Shown in pieces: positions 12,471 through 25,187 of a stretch of 64,000 nt of DNA. Position numbers and translations under genes: made by a program. The stretch is taken from assembly GCA_946699065.1 (NCBI GenBank), contig CAMPDV010000024.1:806001-870000 (forward strand), written 5' to 3'. The notes under the pieces are model-generated. The model saw only the letters and a program-made list of their open reading frames with translations. It was not told the DNA's origin and made no database searches. Origin of the DNA: Loxodes magnus. Lineage: Eukaryota > Ciliophora > Karyorelictea > Loxodida > Loxodidae. Positions within the stretch are counted from its first letter, which is position 1. Each line of letters begins with the position of its first letter.

Positions 12471-13292
12471 ATGGGAAAAGCTTCTAAGGATAAAAGAGAT
12501 ATATATTACCGACTTGCTAAAAATTAAGGGTTCAGAGCAAGGTCAGCGTTTAAACTTTTATAGCTTAATGAGTAATTCAATTTTTTAACTGGTAAAAACT
12601 CAGCAGTTGATCTTTGTGCAGCTCCTGGATCATGAAGCTAAGTACTTAGCTAGCAGGGAATCAAAAAAATAGTTGCTGTTGATTTATAAGAAATGGCACC
12701 TATTGAGAATGTAGATATTATACAGGGAGATATTACTAAAATGGAAACTGTTTAAAAAATTCTAGCAAGTATAGGAGGAAAAGCTGAAATTGTAGTTTGT
12801 GATGGAGCACCAGATGTAACTGGATTACATGAACTTGATTAGTATCTATAGCATTCTCTTGTAATTTCAGCTTTAAACATAACTACACTTGTTTTGTAGA
12901 AAGGTGGTATTTTTATTGCCAAAATATTCAGAGGAAAGGATATCTCTTTGCTGTATAGTCAATGCTAGTAATATTTTGAAAGAGTTGTAGTAAGCAAACC
13001 AAAAAGCAGCAGAAATGCAAGCTACGAAGCTTTTATAATCTGTTAAAACTTCTAACTTACTCCTGAAATTGAATAGAACGTTGAACTTTAACTATAAAAT
13101 ACTCTTAATTTGTAAGGAAATAACGAAGCTATCCCTGAAATGATAGCATGTAGTGGAGCATGGGATGCCGATTTAAACTATGTACAAACAGAGGAAAGTT
13201 TAGGACCAATTGCACCTCCCATTAATGCAGCATATTAGACATACATAAAAATGTTCAAGCAAGGGTAGAAAAATTAGACTTAGCAGGAATGA
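12471..13292 (+). CDS. TRM7: tRNA (ribose-2'-O)-methyltransferase Trm7/FTSJ1
   Basis: SAM-dependent 2'-O-methyltransferase of the RrmJ/FtsJ fold that modifies the anticodon loop (positions 32 and 34) of certain tRNAs. The 273-residue product (yeast Trm7 310) starts MGKASKDKRDIYYRLAKNQG, has the SAM motif DLCAAPGSWSQVL (Trp55 encoded by TGA), the presumed catalytic Lys28 in RSAFKLLQL, GAPDVTGLHELDQY, GGIFIAKIFRGKD and SKPKSSRNASYEAFIIC. It keeps the C-terminal segment that distinguishes the eukaryotic cytosolic enzymes from mitochondrial MRM2, ending with an aligned PIAPPINAAYQ. No intron. Stop TGA at 13290. In yeast Trm7 works with Trm732 or Trm734; neither is in the window. Confidence 0.96.
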
Positions 13293-13813
13293 TAAATTTC
13301 ATGTATTTAATAATTTTTTAACTTTAAACTATTTGATATCTTAAAAAGATACATCCATAAATCAAAGATGCAAGTAAATCTATCAATTTGAAAAAATCTT
13401 TCTAAAATAAATTAATCTATTAAATCTTTATTTTAACTAAAAAGCATTCATTATATATTTTAGTCAATACCTGCTTCCAGCTTTAATGTCTAAATATCAT
13501 AATAACTTTGTGTCAACTTTATAATAGCTTTAAGCTAGAAATGAAATTTGAATTAAAATATATAATAGAAATCAATAAGATATGTATAAGTGGTATGTAT
13601 TTAGAAATAGATGATGGAGTTACATTATATTTCTTTATGTTAACCTAAAATATTTTTATTTAGCGAAAATTTAATTTCAACTACTCTATCTCAGCTATCA
13701 AAGTAATTAATCAAATAGTTCATCTTAGAAATGATATCGTAATCCTCTGGCTATTTTAGATATAAACAAAATGAGTAAATCTAATTTATTATGATGTTTT
13801 AATGCTAAAAATC
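13293..13813. other. intergenic between convergent genes
   Basis: About 520 bases, nothing recognised. Confidence 0.5.
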
Positions 13814-14653
13814 TCAAGAAATTTCGAAAATATAAGGAAAATTTTCTTCCTTTTCCAAACTTAAAGCGTCGCTTTTTAAAATAGCGCATTGGAGTTTGTT
13901 TTTTTCAGATACAGCTGCATCAAGAATAAGTCTATTACTTTCTTAAATGAAATAATATGGCTAAAAAGAATTTTCCTCCATAACTCTGTGGTGTCCAGAA
14001 ACTACTATGTATCCAGCGTCTGAATCATTAAACTCTACGTTTACTCTACCTCTTATTTATAAAGGAAGTTTACCTTCTTTTAAATAGCTTAAATCTTTCA
14101 GCTTTAATTAATTAAGTTAGTCAATCAAAGGGATATTAAAAGTTCTTAATATTCCAGCGTGAACAAATAAATAATTGTTCACTATAAAATATCAAGGTAG
14201 GCTCCTCAAAAATTGAAAATGACTTTAGGGAAAATTTTAAAGGAAAGATAACTTATCAGTTGCTTTATATTGTTCTCATGTTTATGGATAATTATATTCA
14301 AAATAATTATCTTTTTTAATTCATTTACTCCATCAGTCAAAAGACCTCGCTCTAAATATTTCTCCATCTAATGAATTTAGCATAGTGAGATCATGGTTAC
14401 CTATTATGCTGAATATTTTTCCTTTATATTATTAATGACTTTTAATTAAAATTTCTAAAGTTTAAGGAACATCAGGTCCATTATCAACATAATCTCCAAG
14501 AGTTACAATAATAAAATCTTCTTACTACTTTGTTTCTTTTAAATACAATCTAGCATATTCAATAGCTTTTAGAAATAAATCCCCATGTCCATGAATATCA
14601 GCAATAGCTAAAATAGGTAAGTTTGTTTAAACTTAGTTTAATCTCTCTTCCAT
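13814..14653 (-). CDS. PPP-like calcineurin-type phosphoesterase
   Basis: Predicted 279-residue two-metal phosphoesterase. All core motifs are present in order: DIHGH (Asp19, His21), GDYVDNG (Asp54, Asp57), GNHD (85-88), FVHAG and SGHHRV. The layout resembles bacterial-like PPP phosphatases of protists and plants (Shewanella-like or ApaH-like groups) rather than PP1/PP2A: it is short, ends soon after the last His motif, and has GNHD where PP1/PP2A have GNHE. The usual Arg of GDxVDRG is Asn58 here, which would remove a phosphate-coordinating side chain. The ATG is at 14653; the first in-frame TGA after the conserved part is at 13816-13814 and is taken as stop. Substrate unknown. No transmembrane segment or signal peptide seen. 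Confidence 0.82.
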
Positions 14654-15031
14654 TAATGAATACTACAATTCACAAATTAAGAGCCAGTTCTGCTGCAACT
14701 GTTATTAAGAAGCCTATAATTAAACAATATTTTCCTTTAATGATATTTGGAAACAATTTAATAATTTAAGACTAAAATACGTTTAACTTCTTCTAACTTT
14801 CTCATCAACTTATATCATAGAAAGACTATTAACAACTACCATCTTCTTATATCCCATATCATATTAGTTTTATATACTATGAAGATGTATTTCATATACA
14901 ATATTCTAGCTTTGCATCTTTAAATTTCCCAAACTATAAAAATAAATGTTTCATGTAATCTCCTCAATTTATAGTTAGTGAGAAACAATTTCGTTATAGT
15001 AATAAATTATTGTTAAAATTATATTTAAAAA
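14654..15031. other. intergenic between divergent genes
   Basis: About 380 AT-rich bases, presumably promoter DNA for both flanking genes; no defined element seen. Confidence 0.5.
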
Positions 15032-16087
15032 ATGGAATCTTAGTTATTATAGACTAATGAAAATAAGCAGTAAAATTTGAATTTTTCTAAAAAGGAAAGA
15101 TTAGCTAAAAAGAAAAATTCCAAAAATAAGAAAAAATCTTGGGAACTTTAGGCTAAACTTAATTATAGCAATAGTTTGGATTTGCTTTTTGCTGAAAACA
15201 AGCAGCAAGCCTGAAGAGTTTGTCACTCAAGTTCAGATATTTTAAGAAATAAAATATAATGCGAAGAAGATGATAGTTAAGAGACGAAGGATAGTAATGA
15301 TGAGGAAAATGAGGATGCTGTTCTACTAAGGCTTAACAAAAAGTTCGATATCAATCTATAAATTAACAGCAACAATTTTAAGTAAAATCCTTTACAGGAA
15401 AATTAAACTATCTTTGAAGAAGTTAAGCAGAAGAATACATAAGATCTTAAAGGAAGTAATCGAGGTTTGCCTAAATCTCCTTATTATCAAAAAGAGAATA
15501 CATAAAACTACTAAGAGACCAAACAAGTAAAGGAAAGTACATAGTAAAATAAATAGAATTCCAGTAGAAGATGCTATAAACTATTAGAATCTATAATTCA
15601 TAACTTAATTACTGATGAATTAAAACTTATACCTCTACAGCCTAAATCACCAACTTTAGATCAGTCTGTTAATTTAAGTCAGTATTCAGATTCTAATTTT
15701 GATAGTCCTCTCATGAACGAATCTCAAAATTTAGGTCTAAATGAGGAAGATTCTTTCAACTTTGAAATCAAAAACATGCCTTTGAATGAAATTTCTACTC
15801 CAGTTTCAGACTTCAGTTTCAACAATAGCCCCATTACAATTGAAGATAAAACACAAATTAGTGAATTTTTACCTATTGGCAAGAAATTAGAGTTTAAGGA
15901 AATAATAGAAGGTGCTTCTAGTGAAAAGAAAATGAATTTAATTAACACAGCACTTCAGTAATTAAAGAACGAAAAAGTTATTCCTAAGCTCCTCTAAAGT
16001 TTAGAACGTTAAAGGCCAAGAAAATAGTTAGAACGTTAAAGACCAAGAAAATAGCTAGAAGAATACAAGAAGCCTTCTTTTTCTTGA
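15032..16087 (+). CDS. hypothetical Ser/Asn/Gln-rich protein
   Basis: Open from ATG 15032 to TGA 16085, 351 residues, no intron needed. The N-terminus is strongly basic (KKERLAKKKNSKNKKKSWEL), possibly nuclear or nucleolar. It is followed by an acidic stretch and long Ser/Asn-rich low-complexity sequence with SP dipeptides. Just before the C-terminus a 27-base direct repeat (from about 16002) encodes the nonapeptide LERQRPRKQ twice in tandem. I do not recognise a domain. Coding status is supported by length, composition and purine-rich codon bias, not by homology. The 3' part overlaps a minus-strand ORF. Confidence 0.6.
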
Positions 16088-16290
16088 TTTTAGAATTTTA
16101 AGTGTCTATATTAAACTTTTTCTAAATAGAATTTAATCTGATCGTTTTCCTTTTTTATTAGCTTAATATATAAGAGAAATTTTAAATTAAGTGATTCTTT
16201 ATTTTAAAAATTTAAAAAGGAATATATTACTAAAACGATAGACTCTTCTTAAATTTCATTTGTAAGAGGAAGTTCACCATTAAAAGACAT
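15955..16290 (-). CDS. possible small antisense or convergent gene
   Basis: A minus-strand frame from ATG 16290 to TGA 15957-15955 gives 111 residues with a Lys/Glu-rich middle (LYIKLIKKENDQIKFYLEKV). Its 3' third is the complement of the tandem repeat region of the plus-strand gene, so at most one of the two is likely to use that part. It could be a genuine convergent gene or a chance open frame in DNA where only TGA stops. Confidence 0.25.
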
Positions 16291-18454
16291 TTTACTCTTT
16301 CAATAAATCTACTTTTGACATTCCCAATAATTGTATACACTTAATAAATAATGCAGCCATAAGCATAAACTTATTTAACAGAAGCCAAATAAATGTATTA
16401 GGACTAAAAATTTAAACTTATATAAGTAAATAAAACTAAAATATAGTAGATATTATATTTTCATTTTAAGTGCTTTAAGTAATTAAAACAAATTGCATAA
16501 GTTTTCTATACATAGGAACCATTAAATCAGCTTAAAAGAACCCTTTTTATTTAAATATTTAGAAACTATTTAATTAGTCATCTAATTGTAAAATTATAAC
16601 TTTTATACTAAAATATTCAAATTTATAATTAAACTGCTCTAATACCTTAATTTTCATTTTCGCTTTTATATACCTTGATAATCTAAAACATAAGAGTAAA
16701 AACTTTAAGATTAAATAAGACGTTTCGTAAGTAAATCAATTTCAAAAGTACAAAATTAACTTTATTAAGATAATTATATGCTTTAAATTCAATAAAACCA
16801 AAGGACTCTCTTTGTCCCATTTAAATAAGGTTTGTAATACTTTGGATTTGTTAAATTTTTAAGCAGATAACCAATTAAAATAGTAAATGATGAGTTTTAC
16901 TTAGTTCTTTCTAAAGAAATTAAGTTAGTCCTAATGAATCTAGAACATATAATTAACAGCTTTATAATTTTATTAGGGAATTACTAATTAAATATCTCTA
17001 TAAATATATACATTTCAAATACTTCTTTTCTTTATTTCTATATCCGATGAAAAAACATAACATTGAAAGAGTCCAATCTAAACAAATACATAATACTTGT
17101 ACTTTGAAATATAGTTTTCCTGATTTTATTAATTAAATTGATTATATTTTAGAACTTATAACACTAAGAAGAAATATATTAAATAGATAAAGAAACAGTA
17201 AAGTGCTGCATTGTATAGCAATGATTATTATAGTAATAGGAATAAAGCTATTACTAGTTAATCTATAAGATTACTATTAAACTAATCTTATATCTATATG
17301 ATATGCTTTCTTTAAAAAACTAAAGCATAATAAAGGAAGCATTCTAAATACCCTTAGAATTAATTGAAAATATTAATTCTATAACTTATTGAGGATTATT
17401 TATTTATCAATAAAATTACTTTTAGTATTATAGTTTTAGAGAATTATTTACTACTTTTTATAATGATCTATATGAAGGATAGAAGTTTAACTAAATAAAT
17501 TTGGTAATCAAATAAGTATCAAATTAAAAGGATAGATATCTGCTTTTAAGCATTTTTAATATGAACAGGAAGTTTATGTAAATATTAAAAGATTGCTAAA
17601 ATTAAGGTTCAAAAGGAGATAAATAAAGCAATAATAAATTATATTAAAATACTTAAATTTTTATTTTTTAAATAATAAGAAATTTATTTTAAAGGCTACT
17701 CTCCTCAAGCTTTACTCTTTCAATTATCAAATTAAGAAAATGGAACTATCCTCTAAAAAATTAAAAAAAAAGGCTTTTCACTGATTAAAATTTTTTTCGA
17801 ACATGCCATTCAATTTTTTATCTCTAGTATTAAATAGTTAACTTAAAAAAGAATAAAATAGCTTGAATTATAAAGCTTATAAGAATTTAAATAAAATTTG
17901 AGATTAAAAGAAAGAATTTCCTGAAAGTATCTTACTAAATCTTCGTAATGAAGTAATTTTCTACATTTTAACTAGAACAATTTGAGATTAAGAGTAGCAA
18001 ATATAAGATAAAATATCTAGAAGCTATTCATAAATAGATCTTAAGTAAATTTAATTAATAAATAATCTTGATCACTTATCTTTATTTTTATTGTTGATCT
18101 TTTAAAAAAGAGATATTTAAGTTAAAGTTTAATAATTGATTATATTTAAGATGATTTATTAATATTTATAATTGATCAATTAAGGTAGGAAAAAGAGTAG
18201 ATAGGCTGATAAATTTTGATTATTCTTTCGAGATAAATAATGAAATTTTATGTTTTTGGAAGTTTTTTATATTAATGAAGGTTTTCTCCGTTTCTTCTTT
18301 TAAAGGCAGTAAGTTGCAAGAAGTATAACCTAGAAAGCAATAATATTTTTGAATTATTAAGAATAGTGCTTAATATCTTTTTATTGTTGTAGGCTAATAA
18401 TAATTTTCTTTTGTTTTTCAATTTAAAAATTCTTTGATTTTTTAAACTTTAAAA
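16291..18454. other. long AT-rich intergenic region
   Basis: About 2.2 kb. I found no conserved translation, RNA gene or clear repeat on either strand; composition is nearly pure A/T with scattered short runs. Confidence 0.5.
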
Positions 18455-19207
18455 ATGAGTGAAAATCTTCCAGAATAAACAGAATCAAAATAAAAGTAGT
18501 CAGAACTTGCAGAATGAGGTTAATCTTCAGAAGATGAGCCTGACTCATTTTTTATTGAAGATATTGATGAAGTCTAATATATATTTTAGCCAAAAGAACC
18601 TCTAATTTTCCAGAATTAAACATATAAAATTTATGAATCAAGTAAAAGATTTCCCATCAAAATGAAATATTGTAGGAAAGTTGGAGCTTTAATGGCCCTT
18701 AGTTTTTATTTCACTCTTAATCCTCATTTATATCCTACCTGATTTATTGCAATGAGTTGGATTTCTAACTTCTTAGTTACATCTCGAGGCAGGGTAATCA
18801 ATTCTATTTATCTAAATTAAGATGGAAAAACGTGTTAGATTAAGTATAAAATGAATGCATGATGGCCATTCACCAGAGAAATAAATTAGTTTCCTATTAA
18901 CTCATTCAAAATTTCATCAGGTAAAAAAATGATGTTTTGAAACTTATACGAATTTCCTGATGATCTCAGTACATATGTAGAAAGAGATAAACTACAGAAC
19001 ATTGCCTTTTCTAAAAAGGTTCAATAATGAAAACTATGAGACCTTCTAGGCAAGTTCTGAATACTTCCTGAAAAGCCTAAATTTGTTGAAAGAGAATTGT
19101 TGGTGAATGTGCTAAATGGAATTTATATAGATACAAAAAAAAATAGAGAGGAAAATTCGAAGGATAGGGATAAATGGTACTTTATTTATGGGAATAAAGA
19201 ATCTTGA
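18455..19207 (+). CDS. two-TM membrane protein, possibly mitochondrial
   Basis: 250 residues from ATG 18455 to TGA 19205, no intron. An acidic Gln/Glu/Ser-rich N-terminal 60 residues is followed by a hairpin of two hydrophobic helices (GALMALSFYFTLNPHLYPTW and IAMSWISNFLV) separated by a short turn. Next comes a soluble domain with SIYLNQDGKTCQIKYKMNAW and several TGA-encoded Trp. The order TM hairpin, then 'YLNxDGKxxxxxY', recalls small mitochondrial proteins of the TMEM70/TMEM186/TMEM223 group, but the similarity is only in layout and I would not name it. Nine TGA codons are read as Trp, an unusually Trp-rich product. Confidence 0.65.
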
Positions 19208-21214
19208 ATAAATTTTTATAATAATTATCATCATTTAAAACAATTATATTTTCATCTAGCTAATAAGCTCACTTTATTCATAACTTTTGCATCATCTCAA
19301 ATATTTAAGCAACTAGTTTTATAACTATCTAAAAACAGGAAATTTGTATTAATCAATTAATAGAGCTTAGCACTTATATACAAAGTTAATTAGCTTTTAT
19401 CTACAAAAGGGAATATGCTTTAATATATCTATTTTAAATAGAAATTAAGAGAAGAAATTTGAAAAAATTGCTAAATAATATCTAGATTTGAATAAATAAA
19501 AGAGAGTAAGTTAAAGATATAATTGATAAAAAGTCATATTTAAATTTTAGTATAAAGATTCCTTTGATATCTTTAATTTTTAGAATAGCTTTCCTTTATT
19601 AAAGATATATTTGTATTCTTCTTTCTTGAATAGACACCAAAATCAAACTTGATATACATTTTCTTCAAATGTATTTACATATAATAAACATTTGGTGAGT
19701 CTAATTCAACTTAAATAAATATTTTGCTCATTAATAAATTCTATTTTCTTTACTCTCTGCAAAAGTTTCCATCCTTCTAATAAAATTACTTGATAATATT
19801 TATTGAGAATATTTAGAAATAATAAGCATACTAATTTTATAAGCTGATTAAGCTAATAACTATAATGCCAGACTGTCAAATAATAGGTTATGGAAGAGTA
19901 TAATATTAATACTTTAAATAATTATTTTTAATGATATTAGATAATTGTATTGTCTAACTTATATCAAAAGATAAAATAGGAATTCAAGTATTAGTTTATA
20001 AATACATTCCTCTTTTTACTAAGAAACCATTTTCTATATCACTATATCACTATATAATAGCTCTAAAATCTGTGCTACAAGATAAAGATATACTCAAACC
20101 ATAAAAATCTGCTAAAATCTATTCTTTGTATTATATTTAAGATCTGAGATTGATGAAATGAGGATTTTTCAGAGATTATATGAAAAGAAATATTTCAACT
20201 AAAAAATAAAGAAATTAAATTATTTGTTGAGAAGAGGAATTACAAAGATTATTTATACTATAATCTAATTAAATATGAGAGACCTGAAATATTTAATCAT
20301 TTAAGAATAACTTTAAACTAATAAATTATTAGCTAAAATTAGGGTTATTTCATAATTGTAAATAGAAGGAAGTTAAAAGATACTTACTCTTAAACTTATC
20401 TAAAAGTAATTTACATTTTAACTTATAGTAATACCTTTAGATAATTCGATATCTAAAGTTATTTAATCTTTTTAATCTTTTTAATTAAAACGAAATATAA
20501 TAGATGCATTACATATTATATAGCTTTTTATTATAGCAAATCTATTAAATAACACCTTTAAGAACTCTATTTACACATTAAAATATCACTTTCAGCAAAT
20601 TAATAAACATAATTGTTTTTGTAAGCATTATATTACAATACTTTATATTTAATAATAAATCAAATACTATCCTTCAGTTTAATAAGCCAAAGTCTTAGCA
20701 ACTGATATTTAATTATACATAATCTATTTAAAAGGTATTTATTATTATAAATATAGTATTAAAGTAGTAATGAGCATTCGCTTGAAAGTTTTAAGTTGTT
20801 ATTTTAATACTTGTAGTTTAATACTCCAAACTAAGTTAAAAATAAAAATTCTATTACAGTGATAAGGTATTAACATTTATAATTTAACTCAATAAATTAA
20901 GTTTAGATGGCACATTAAATCAATCGATTTCTCTGCCAATTTATTAACTTGCTAATGATAAGATTGATTAAACATATCTAATATCTGCTTACATATTGAT
21001 ACTATTATTAAAGAAGCAAATAAAAAGCAAAAACAAAGTTTATATGTAGGTCATTTGATTGTTTACCATATCTTTGCTTAATTCTTAATTAAACATATTT
21101 GGCTACTTGTTCATGGAAATTGATTAATAATCTATGTATGAATGTGATTATTTTATGTATAACAATAAGTAAATAAAGACTATAATAATATTAGATTAAG
21201 TGCATAGTAAAAAA
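19208..21214. other. long AT-rich intergenic region
   Basis: About 2.0 kb without a supportable gene. A short tandem array of TTTTTAATC-type units lies near 20465-20485. Confidence 0.5.
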
Positions 21215-23530
21215 ATGAAAAATAAGAGATTTAAAATAGATATTTAAGAAGATCTAATTAATATATCTGATGATAAAATTTAGAAAAAAAGACAAGACAC
21301 TATTATTAGTCCTAACACTTCGCTAGGAACTTAGGCAGATTTACTTATATCTCCAAAAAGCTCAACAAGAAGTATTGATAACAAAAAGTTTGAATTCTTG
21401 GTGAGTGAAAGTTAGAATCAAAATTCACAAGCGAAGCAAGATACCGATTGCTGGCCTTCTTACTTATAACCTACAGGATTAAGCTTAAATGAAATACAGT
21501 AAAGCAAGAAAAAAATAGTAGTAAACGAAAAAGGAAAATTGCCAAGCTTTTAACTTGTTAGTAAAGAAAACTATGATAACAACTAAAATTAATCAAAAGA
21601 AAGCAAATAATAACATGCAGATAAATAGAAACAGCAAAATAATAATTCTAGTGATCTTTCGCAGAGTAAATAAAAAATAAAAAAGAAGAAAAAGAAAATA
21701 TCTAAAATAACATTTGCTGATACTGTAGAAAATAAAAAGGAAACCAACTCTCCTATCATCTCAAATGAGCCAACCCAAAGTCAAAAAACTGTCGAAAAAA
21801 ATGAAGAAGAAAGTTAAAGTATTTCTAAGAAAAAATTAAAAGTGTAAATTTAGGAAGTTACCAGGACATTATCCAATAAAAGCAGTCCAAGAAAAGGAAA
21901 ACTTGAAAAAAGTAATGAAAATTAGCAAAATTTGAGCTCTTTTTAGATAGGAGAAAAAAGTCAACCTGGAAGTTAGAACAATAGCATTTCAGTTCAATAA
22001 TCGAAAAATTTTTTACATACCAAAACTTAAAACATTTTTTAATAAGGAGATTTATCCCCACGTAAAACTACAGCTAGATCTAAAACAACAAAATCACCAA
22101 TTAAAGCACAAATATCTAGAAAAATGCTTATGAGTAAGTAGTCAACATAATTATTTAATAAAGAGTTCAGATCAGTACCGTAGTCCAGATAAAGTAATTT
22201 AGATTCAACAAGTTTTAACTCTTTCAAATAATTAGTTAATGTTGCTTAATAGTTACAGAAGAAGAAAGAAGAATTTAAGGATTATTGTGAAAGTAACATA
22301 GAAAATTAACTATTCAATTTATGTAAAATATTCTATAAGCAAAAAGGTAGAAGAATGCTGGATATCGAATCGATATAATTTGGACATCACATCTATAAAT
22401 TATAGAAAACAGAAAACTTAAATCTTGAAGAATAAGAAAAGTTATATCTGAATGTAAAGGATATTTTATAGAAGTTTCCTTCGGTAATTTAAGATTATTT
22501 TTGGATTGAAAAAATGCTGCAACTTTTAAATGACTTAATTTTTGCATGGTAACTATTTGACCCTTAAGATTATTAATATAGAAATGAATTTAGAAACCTG
22601 GATATTTAGAGACTTATTTCAGAAAACAATTTAGAACAAAATTTCTTTTGTATGGAGGTTCTTTGGTTTTCTTTTGAATCCACTCCAATCTACCATTATA
22701 TACCAGATATTTACTTATAGTAATATGCTAAAATAATGAAGGATCATTTTTCCCAATTATTAAAGTTTATGGTAAAACTAAATTCGGGTGTTAATTTTCA
22801 AGTTCATAAGAGTATAAGTGAATAGCTTGGACTTAAATTTGCAGAAGTAGAAGAAATAAACAGAATGGAAATTTTAGAAAACTACGTTAATTAAATAAGC
22901 CAGGCAAAAGAAGGAGGAGAACCTGAAGCTGGAGATAAGGTTTTGGAAAGATAGAATACTAAAACTTTCCGAAAAGCAGCATCTAAACTTGGAAAATATT
23001 AAGAGGAGATAATTAAAAGTGCCAAAGTGTTTTTAAAAGAAGATGAAGAAGATATTAAAAAACAGTCAAATGAATAGAAGATATTATATATTATGAAGTG
23101 AGAAAAAGTAAAAAGTGTATCTAAAGCAGAAAAGATTAAATTAGCTTAAAGTATAAACTGCCATATTTTCTAACGATCTAATAATTTTTGCTGCAAAAAA
23201 CCTTGAAATATGAATAATAAAAAATTAATTTTACTATTAAAAGAATTTGAGTTGATTTATAGAGCTTTTGAATATAATTTATTCCAAGCATTAGAAAGGC
23301 TGTTTTTATCATAAACTGAACATATTTTTTCAATTTAAATGTTGAGTGAGTAAAATTTACTGGATAAATCTGATGGAGGAAAAAGTGATAGAACATCTGG
23401 TTTTGAATCAAGCATATTCAATGTTTCTCCAAGGAAAAAAAAGGATTTAAGTATAATTAGTCCATCTCCTAGGAAATAGCAGAAATCAAGTATATTCAGT
23501 AGTTCTCCTAAAAAGAAAAAAGATAAGTGA
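21215..23530 (+). CDS. large basic hypothetical protein with PP1-docking-like motif
   Basis: One uninterrupted frame of 771 residues, ATG 21215 to TGA 23528. The N-terminal half is disordered, Ser/Lys/Gln-rich with many SP, TKSP and SPRK sites (SPRKTTARSKTTKSPIK). A KKKISKITFADTVE segment (around residue 168) fits the RVxF consensus for protein phosphatase 1 docking (K-I-T-F), an inference from the motif only. The second half is a folded, helix-rich region (from about residue 340) containing Trp/Phe-rich blocks such as MEVLWFSFESTPIYHYIPD. The C-terminus carries three diverged copies of an SSIF/SPRKK unit. No family recognised. The Lys-rich SP content suggests a nuclear, chromatin- or cytoskeleton-associated phosphoprotein. 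Confidence 0.72.
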
Positions 23531-24337
23531 AGTTATAAGCAATAAAATTTTTAAAGTCTATATGTTTTATTTGTTATTTACAAATGCACAAATTATCTGT
23601 TATCTAAAATCACTTAAGTAAACTTTACTGACTTATAAAACAGTATAAAATGGAAAGATCAGCCAAAGTCATCCAGCTTTCAATTAAATAGCCTCTTTTC
23701 AAGTTGTAGTAGTTAAGAACTTTTTTGTATTTTTAATGAAAAGCTAAAATAAAAAAAATTAGACAAATAAAAGTTATTTTAATAAGACTTGAATACAATA
23801 AGATAATAAAAACTATTATTACATTTGATTTAAAAGATATCTTAATAGAGAGTGATTAGCAAACACATTAGCAATGAAATCTTTAAATCTTTTTAAGTAA
23901 CTTTACATACTTAATCTAATACATTTATTAGAATAGTTTGGCTAATTATCTTAAATTAATATAAATCATTATTTAAACTTTCATTTTCTAGCCAATATTC
24001 TATTTCCATAATGCTTAATTCCTCTAATTTTTTAAATAACATCTACAATTCTCTTTTTCTCTTTTGAGCTCTATTGATTAAACATTTAGATATCATCTTA
24101 TAGTGTAATTTACAGAATTGTAAACTAATATTGCATTTAAATTGTTCTATTTACAATGTAATCTAAAGCTTGGATATTATATTTATGTATATTATTGGGA
24201 AAGATATTCAATCTTTAGCTTATTTATCAAAGAAACTTCTGTTCAGTAAAATTGGTTTTTATGCTTTTAAATTTTTAATATATGAGAAAAAGCTGATTAG
24301 ACTACTTTAAACTAAACTAAAAAGGTACTCTATAAAC
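23531..24337. other. intergenic, AT-rich
   Basis: About 800 bases, nothing supportable. Confidence 0.5.
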
Positions 24338-24682
24338 ATGAACAGAGAATCTTAAGCAAACAAAGATAGGGATGCACTAATAAGAGATAGTAAGCTATAT
24401 TAATAAATTAAAGAGAATAAAGTATATGAAGATATAGTAATAATAGTTGATAAATACATAGCAACTAGATATATTATAAAATGGATATATCTAATCTCTT
24501 TAAATAAATAAGGAACTGTATTTATAAAGATTAAATATAATCTTATCATATTTTAAATGAAAATAGATGGTTAGTTTATGTTGCTTCTAGTATAAATTTG
24601 TTATATTATAAATAAATATTATTGTTATGGAAGAATCTATTAGATTGTGGAATTTGTAGTCAAACGAAATTCCTTTCATTGA
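24338..24682 (+). CDS. possible small ORF upstream of MORN gene
   Basis: ATG 24338 opens a frame whose first 50 codons look protein-like and G-first-codon biased (RDALIRDSKLYQQIKENKVY followed by EDIVIIVDKYIATR). It then becomes AT-noise-like and reaches TGA only at 24680, overlapping the MORN gene in another frame. A truncated gene, an upstream exon or chance are all possible. Confidence 0.25.
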
Positions 24683-25187
24683 TAACTAGAATCAAAATTT
24701 GGACGCATGAGAAAAATCTAATTTGGAAAAATTGAATTTAAAGAGGAGTTATATATAAGGAGTGACTTCGTTTACTTAATAAGTTTTGGAAGTTAGAGAT
24801 CCTGATGCGAAAAGAGTAGATGTATCAGTTAATGGTTTTTATGTAGGAGAACTTGATTAAAACTTCTTACCTCATGGAAATGGAAGATGTGTATGAAAAA
24901 ACCATGGCAGTAAATATGAAGGTGAATGAGAACACGGCCTTTGTCATGGAACTGGAAGATTAATTGATAGAACTGGAAGGAATTATGTTTTCTGAGGAGA
25001 AAGAATACATGGAATTCCTCATGGCTATTGCTATTATGATAATTTTTTAGAAGGTACAAAAAATTAAGGCTATTATAATAAAGGGAAATAAATTGGTGAA
25101 TTCATTTAAACTGATTAAAATGGTAAAGTGTAGAATGTTATTTATAAGGCAGATTCAACCTATATAAAATTTAAGGTTAAGCAATGA
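24627..25187 (+). CDS. MORN-repeat protein
   Basis: 186 residues, ATG 24627 to TGA 25185. Three to four MORN units are visible: FYVGELDQNFLPHGNGRCVW, then YEGEWEHGLCHGTGRLID, then YVFWGERIHGIPHGYCYYD, and a weaker GYYNKGKQIGEFIQTD. MORN repeats bind membranes or act as structural rods and are common in cortical and ciliary proteins of ciliates. Four Trp are TGA, two of them at the fixed aromatic position of the repeat, which independently supports UGA=Trp. No other domain; the specific role is unknown. Confidence 0.88.

Noticed and set aside
15724-15948. Minus-strand ORF of 74 codons
   Set aside because: Antisense of the 15032-16087 gene with hydrophobic, shadow-type composition.
21858-22547. 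Three minus-strand ORFs (21858-22061, 22039-22227, 22314-22547)
   Set aside because: All antisense to the continuous 771-residue plus-strand gene.
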